DNA of 34,769 nt, from the NCBI GenBank assembly GCA_023435565.1, contig JAEYRN010000022.1:1-34769 (forward strand), given 5' to 3'. This document shows positions 31,895 to 34,769 of the stretch, one piece after another; the first letter of the stretch is position 1, and every line of letters starts with the position of its first letter. The translations under genes were made by a program, and so were the position numbers. The notes beneath the pieces were generated by a model that saw only the letters and a program-made list of their open reading frames with translations, was not told the origin of the DNA and searched no databases. The stretch is from Bacillota bacterium (GTDB lineage Bacteria; Bacillota; UBA4882; UBA8346).

Positions 31895-33392
31895 TCATAC
31901 TCTCCTTTCTTGCTACGTTTAAGAAAGGTAATCGAAGTTCAACCATAACTCCACCTTCGGGAAGAGTATCGAACAAGAGTAAATCCTCGACCCGGAAGAA
32001 GAGTCTTAATCTTTCGCGCACATTATGAAGACCCAGGCCTGTGGTATGACCGGCGCTATATTTCATCTCCCGTAAGGATTGTAAAGTTTCGTCATCCATT
32101 CCCTTACCGTTATCCAGGATTTGAATGATGACCATACTCCCTTGAGGAAAAGCCTTTACTGTAATAACACCACCGCTTTCCATGTCTTCCACTCCATGGA
32201 CTAAAGCATTCTCTACGATTGGCTGTAAGGTAAGGAGCGGGATTTGAAAATCGCCAATTGACGGATCCAGCTCTACGATAAATTTGATCCGATCCTTTCC
32301 GTAACGAGCGCTGAGAATAAAAAAGTAAGTTTTTAAATGATCGATCTCTTCCGCCAGGGTTACCGGATTATCCATCCGCCTTAGATTGTATCGTAATAAG
32401 CTGGCGGCCTTATCAATATAGTCAGCGGTTTTTTCGGCATTTTCAATGATTGCCAACTGGACGCCGGCGTTCAACATATTGAAGAGAAAATGGGGGTTTA
32501 TCTGAGACTGCAAGGCGTGTAACTCCGCCTCCCGTAAAACGTTTTTCATGGTCAAATTTTGTAACTCTTGATCTTGCAGCCGCTGGGCCAAATCGGATTG
32601 TTGTTTGATTTTTTGGATTAGATTGGCGATATCCGTTGCCATTTCGTTAAAGGCGGTGGTAACTACCCCGACTTCATCATTGGTGGAAACCTTTAGCGGA
32701 GCTTGATTAAATTTCCCCCGGGAGATGTTCCGGGCCGCTTCGACCAAATTCTTTAAAGGGTCTGTTAAGCGAAAACTGGTCCAGACCGTAACAATGATAC
32801 TAAAGATTAAAGCACCGATAATCAGAAATAATCCCAAACGTTGAATGAAGATTAAACGTTTCGAAATCACCAAGTATTGCCGGCTGTTCTCTTCCAACTG
32901 CCGGGTAATTAAACGATCAATCGCCCAATTGATATTGGTGCCGTAACGGGCCACCTCTGAAAAAGCCTGGTAATATGAGGAACTATCCCTGGCCCGTTTG
33001 GCCTGGACCGCAATATCCGCTTGTTGCAAGAAAGAACGGGTCATATTGCGGACGTTCTCCAAAAGCAGATAATTTTCCATCGTCGGCTGAATAACGGCCA
33101 GATTTGGATAGATCGAATCCAACTCCTGACTGTCCCGGTAATACTTTTGAAGCATTTCAAAATCGCGGGAGATCAGATATTGTTCCAGGGAAGTAACCGT
33201 ACGATCAATTTTCCCGCTAAATTCTTTTAAGATAATGTTATTGGTCAGTAAAGTATTTACCCGGTTTAAAAGATACTGCTCGCTATAATAGGAAAAAAAG
33301 CTAACCAGTGAGAAAATGACTATCATGGTTAAAAATGAATACAATAATTTATTCCGAATGGTCATTGGTATTAGTTGCTGCATTTTTTTCAT
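31875..33392 (-). CDS. LytS/YesM-type sensor histidine kinase
   Basis: A membrane kinase of 505 residues. TM1 is at about 15-35, then an extracytoplasmic helical sensor region (about 40-185), TM2 at about 187-205 and HAMP at about 206-258. The His-kinase domain carries the phospho-acceptor H301 in LQSQINPHFLFNMLNA, the form typical of PF06580 kinases. The ATPase boxes NALVHGVED, DNGKGMDD and GLGLHNVRERL are intact. Its ATG overlaps the stop of the preceding binding-protein gene (ATGA) and its 3' end overlaps the regulator, so all three are coupled. It probably reads the liganded state of the anchored binding protein, as LytS does with XylFII in clostridia. Confidence 0.93.
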   Translation of the reverse strand: MKKMQQLIPMTIRNKLLYSFLTMIVIFSLVSFFSYYSEQYLLNRVNTLLTNNIILKEFSGKIDRTVTSLEQYLISRDFEMLQKYYRDSQELDSIYPNLAVIQPTMENYLLLENVRNMTRSFLQQADIAVQAKRARDSSSYYQAFSEVARYGTNINWAIDRLITRQLEENSRQYLVISKRLIFIQRLGLFLIIGALIFSIIVTVWTSFRLTDPLKNLVEAARNISRGKFNQAPLKVSTNDEVGVVTTAFNEMATDIANLIQKIKQQSDLAQRLQDQELQNLTMKNVLREAELHALQSQINPHFLFNMLNAGVQLAIIENAEKTADYIDKAASLLRYNLRRMDNPVTLAEEIDHLKTYFFILSARYGKDRIKFIVELDPSIGDFQIPLLTLQPIVENALVHGVEDMESGGVITVKAFPQGSMVIIQILDNGKGMDDETLQSLREMKYSAGHTTGLGLHNVRERLRLFFRVEDLLLFDTLPEGGVMVELRLPFLNVARKESMNENTGS

Positions 33393-34396
33393 TGAAAGCC
33401 TCGCTTAGGCTTTAAGAGATTATTGTATACTTGCTCTACATTACCGACCTCCGCCAGGACTAGCGGTAGAATATTTCTTCCTTGCGCTTGTCCTTTTTTG
33501 ATCCGAAGCAGAGTGGATACTCCCCGGGCGCCGAGTTCATAGGGATTACTAACCAATACGCCCCGAATGACGCCAAGCTTAATATAATTCATAATATCAT
33601 CGGTCAAGCCGCTTCCGATGATGGTAACTTGTGAAACTTGGTTCAGATCTACGACTACTTTCGCCACACCGAGAGTATCATTGGGATCGGTGCAGATTAT
33701 GGCCTGGATTTCGGGATGATTTTTTAGCAGATACTGAGTTTGTTCTTCGGCGCTGATACTTTCGCCTTTTGAGTTGATAACCAATTCCAAACCGATATGG
33801 GGATAGTCTTGGATAGCCGCGCGAAAGCCTTTGAGATAATTATTATAACTGGTCACGGAAAAATTGGAATTTATTAAAACCGCCGCTTTTACTTTGGTAT
33901 GAACAGCTTTATGTAAAGCCATTCCGCTTTTATACCCCAAATCGTAGATTGAGATTCCGACATCCGAAAACCGGCTGTCCTCGATGCTGCCGGAAAAAGT
34001 AACTACCGGAATCCCTTTAGCAACCGCTTCGTTTAACAGACTCCGAAACTCCGGTTTATCCGGAACCGATATCAGAAGGCCGTCTACACTGGAAAGCACC
34101 GCCATTTCCAAAAACCGTTCCAATTCTTTGAGGTTTAAAAAACGGGAACTGTAATATTCTAAAGCCGCATTTTCCTTCCCGGCCACATCGGATGCGCCCG
34201 AATAAACCTTCTGCCAGTAGTTATCTTCGGTATTATGAATGATCATGGCAAAGTGATAACTGTAATTCCGCAAATCTTGGGGATGGGAGGTGGTAATCGA
34301 CTCGTTCCACAGTATGGAAGGGATTTTAATGATGAAAACAATTAGCCCGATTAGGATCAATATAATAAGAGCGGGTATCAACCGGTTCATTTTCAT
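33389..34396 (-). CDS. Membrane-anchored sugar-binding protein (sensor component)
   Basis: A type-1 periplasmic-binding-fold protein of 335 residues, related to RbsB/XylFII. Residues 6-24 (LIPALIILILIGLIVFIIK) form a hydrophobic segment with no lipobox cysteine or clear cleavage site, so it is probably an uncleaved membrane anchor. FAMIIHNTEDNYWQKVYSGA, VDGLLISVPDKPEF, IPVVTFSGSIEDSRFSDVG and AIICTDPNDTLGVAKV mark the ligand-binding lobes. First gene of the four-gene sensory operon, directly before the kinase. By analogy with XylFII-LytS it should be the ligand-sensing partner. The ATG at 34396 has GGGAG 6 bases upstream. Confidence 0.88.
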   Translation of the reverse strand: MKMNRLIPALIILILIGLIVFIIKIPSILWNESITTSHPQDLRNYSYHFAMIIHNTEDNYWQKVYSGASDVAGKENAALEYYSSRFLNLKELERFLEMAVLSSVDGLLISVPDKPEFRSLLNEAVAKGIPVVTFSGSIEDSRFSDVGISIYDLGYKSGMALHKAVHTKVKAAVLINSNFSVTSYNNYLKGFRAAIQDYPHIGLELVINSKGESISAEEQTQYLLKNHPEIQAIICTDPNDTLGVAKVVVDLNQVSQVTIIGSGLTDDIMNYIKLGVIRGVLVSNPYELGARGVSTLLRIKKGQAQGRNILPLVLAEVGNVEQVYNNLLKPKRGFQ

Positions 34397-34769
34397 TTTT
34401 TGCTCCCAAATAGAATTCGAGGGATATAGAGAGGCAAAGCTTTTTATAGAAGTTCTACAAAATCCGTTATTTCCCTTTGAAGAAATTTAAAATTGGAATC
34501 GACCGCCCTCATTCTATCTTTCTCCCCCAAGTGGAGAAACGAACTGCATTGCTTCGGCGCTTTAAAAAAAGGTAAAGACATTGGATTTAACTCATTGTTT
34601 TGGTTGCATGGATTCGGATTGCCTATTTCACCTAACCCCCGGCCCAATGTCATCAAGCTATGCTTCAAAAAAATAGGAGATGATAAGCAAGAAAATTTGA
34701 ACAAAATACTGTAAACCCCTTGACAAATATAGATTCACCCAATAATCGATTTGGATACCTTTTTAGGTA
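34397..34769. other. Intergenic region upstream of the sensory operon
   Basis: About 370 bases without a convincing gene. Overlapping frames on both strands (34444-34704 minus, 34493-34714 plus) lack ribosome sites and run across the family-2 repeat, so I reject them. A plus-strand TTGACA at 34720-34725 may be the -35 of a gene beyond the window edge; the hexamer 17 bases on (TAATCG) is a poor -10. No strong promoter for the sensory operon stands out; TATAAA near 34445 (minus) is possible. Confidence 0.4.
34490..34547 (+). repeat. Dispersed hairpin repeat, family 2, copy B
   Basis: Positions 34503-34526 are identical to the reverse complement of 21269-21292. Similarity extends left (AAAATTGG) and right (GGAGAAACGA, then CTG). 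The stem CTTTCTCC with GGAGAAA is kept although the loop changes from copy A. It lies upstream of the sensory operon. Confidence 0.65.

Noticed and set aside
34444..34714. 73-residue (+) and 86-residue (-) frames at the right end
   Set aside because: They overlap each other and the family-2 repeat, have no ribosome site, and do not resemble a known protein.
1..34769. CRISPR array, prophage or defence island
   Set aside because: No regularly spaced repeats, cas genes, integrase, phage structural genes or recognised defence proteins were found on either strand.

Overview
The window looks like chromosome of an anaerobic, moderately low-GC member of the Bacillota (Clostridia- or Limnochordia-like). 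The reasons are the gene order rpsB-tsf-pyrH-frr-uppS-cdsA-(AI-2E family)-dxr-rseP, strong Shine-Dalgarno sequences with frequent TTG and GTG starts, lipoprotein sugar-binding proteins, a YesM/YesN-type two-component pair and a GlpA/GlpB/DUF1667 glycerol-3-phosphate oxidase. I saw no rRNA, tRNA, CRISPR array or intact insertion sequence.

Layout. 1-4215: a large exported protein (minus) that is the N-terminal part of an RHS/YD-repeat protein without its RHS core, then about 1 kb of gene-free DNA with a terminator and one copy of a 170-bp palindromic dispersed repeat. 4216-12860: a minus-strand housekeeping block for translation (rpsB, tsf, frr), UMP kinase (pyrH), undecaprenyl and phospholipid precursors (uppS, cdsA), isoprenoids (dxr) and intramembrane proteolysis (rseP). 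Terminators after rpsB and after tsf cut this block into segments. 12860-19093: accessory and stress genes. These are a thioredoxin with a CsoR/CstR-like palindrome over its promoter, an MFS transporter, a DUF692 (MNIO-type iron enzyme) protein, a HisI-like protein with an altered metal-binding motif, a secreted PKD-repeat protein and a GT51 peptidoglycan glycosyltransferase homologue whose catalytic Glu is a Lys. 19164-24520: glycerol catabolism (glpK, glpA, glpB, DUF1667 gene). Both transcription units have long leaders with mutually exclusive hairpins that look like attenuators. 24559-34396: a ChvE-MmsA-MmsB monosaccharide ABC transporter and, upstream of it, an overlapping four-gene sensory operon (membrane-anchored sugar-binding protein, LytS/YesM-type kinase, YesN-type AraC response regulator, second sugar-binding lipoprotein).

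How it works together. The sensory operon probably detects an extracytoplasmic monosaccharide and drives the ChvE transporter. This resembles the XylFII-LytS-YesN xylose system known in clostridia, but with two binding proteins bracketing the kinase/regulator pair. The glp genes take glycerol to glycerol 3-phosphate and oxidise it through a flavin/Fe-S complex.

No wholly new defence or mobile system is evident. The best leads are the inactive-looking GT51 protein, the DUF692 / HisI-like / MFS neighbourhood, the two families of structured intergenic repeats, the leader attenuators on both glp units, the CstR-like site on trxA and the truncated RHS gene. All family assignments come from reading motifs by eye; no database search was run.
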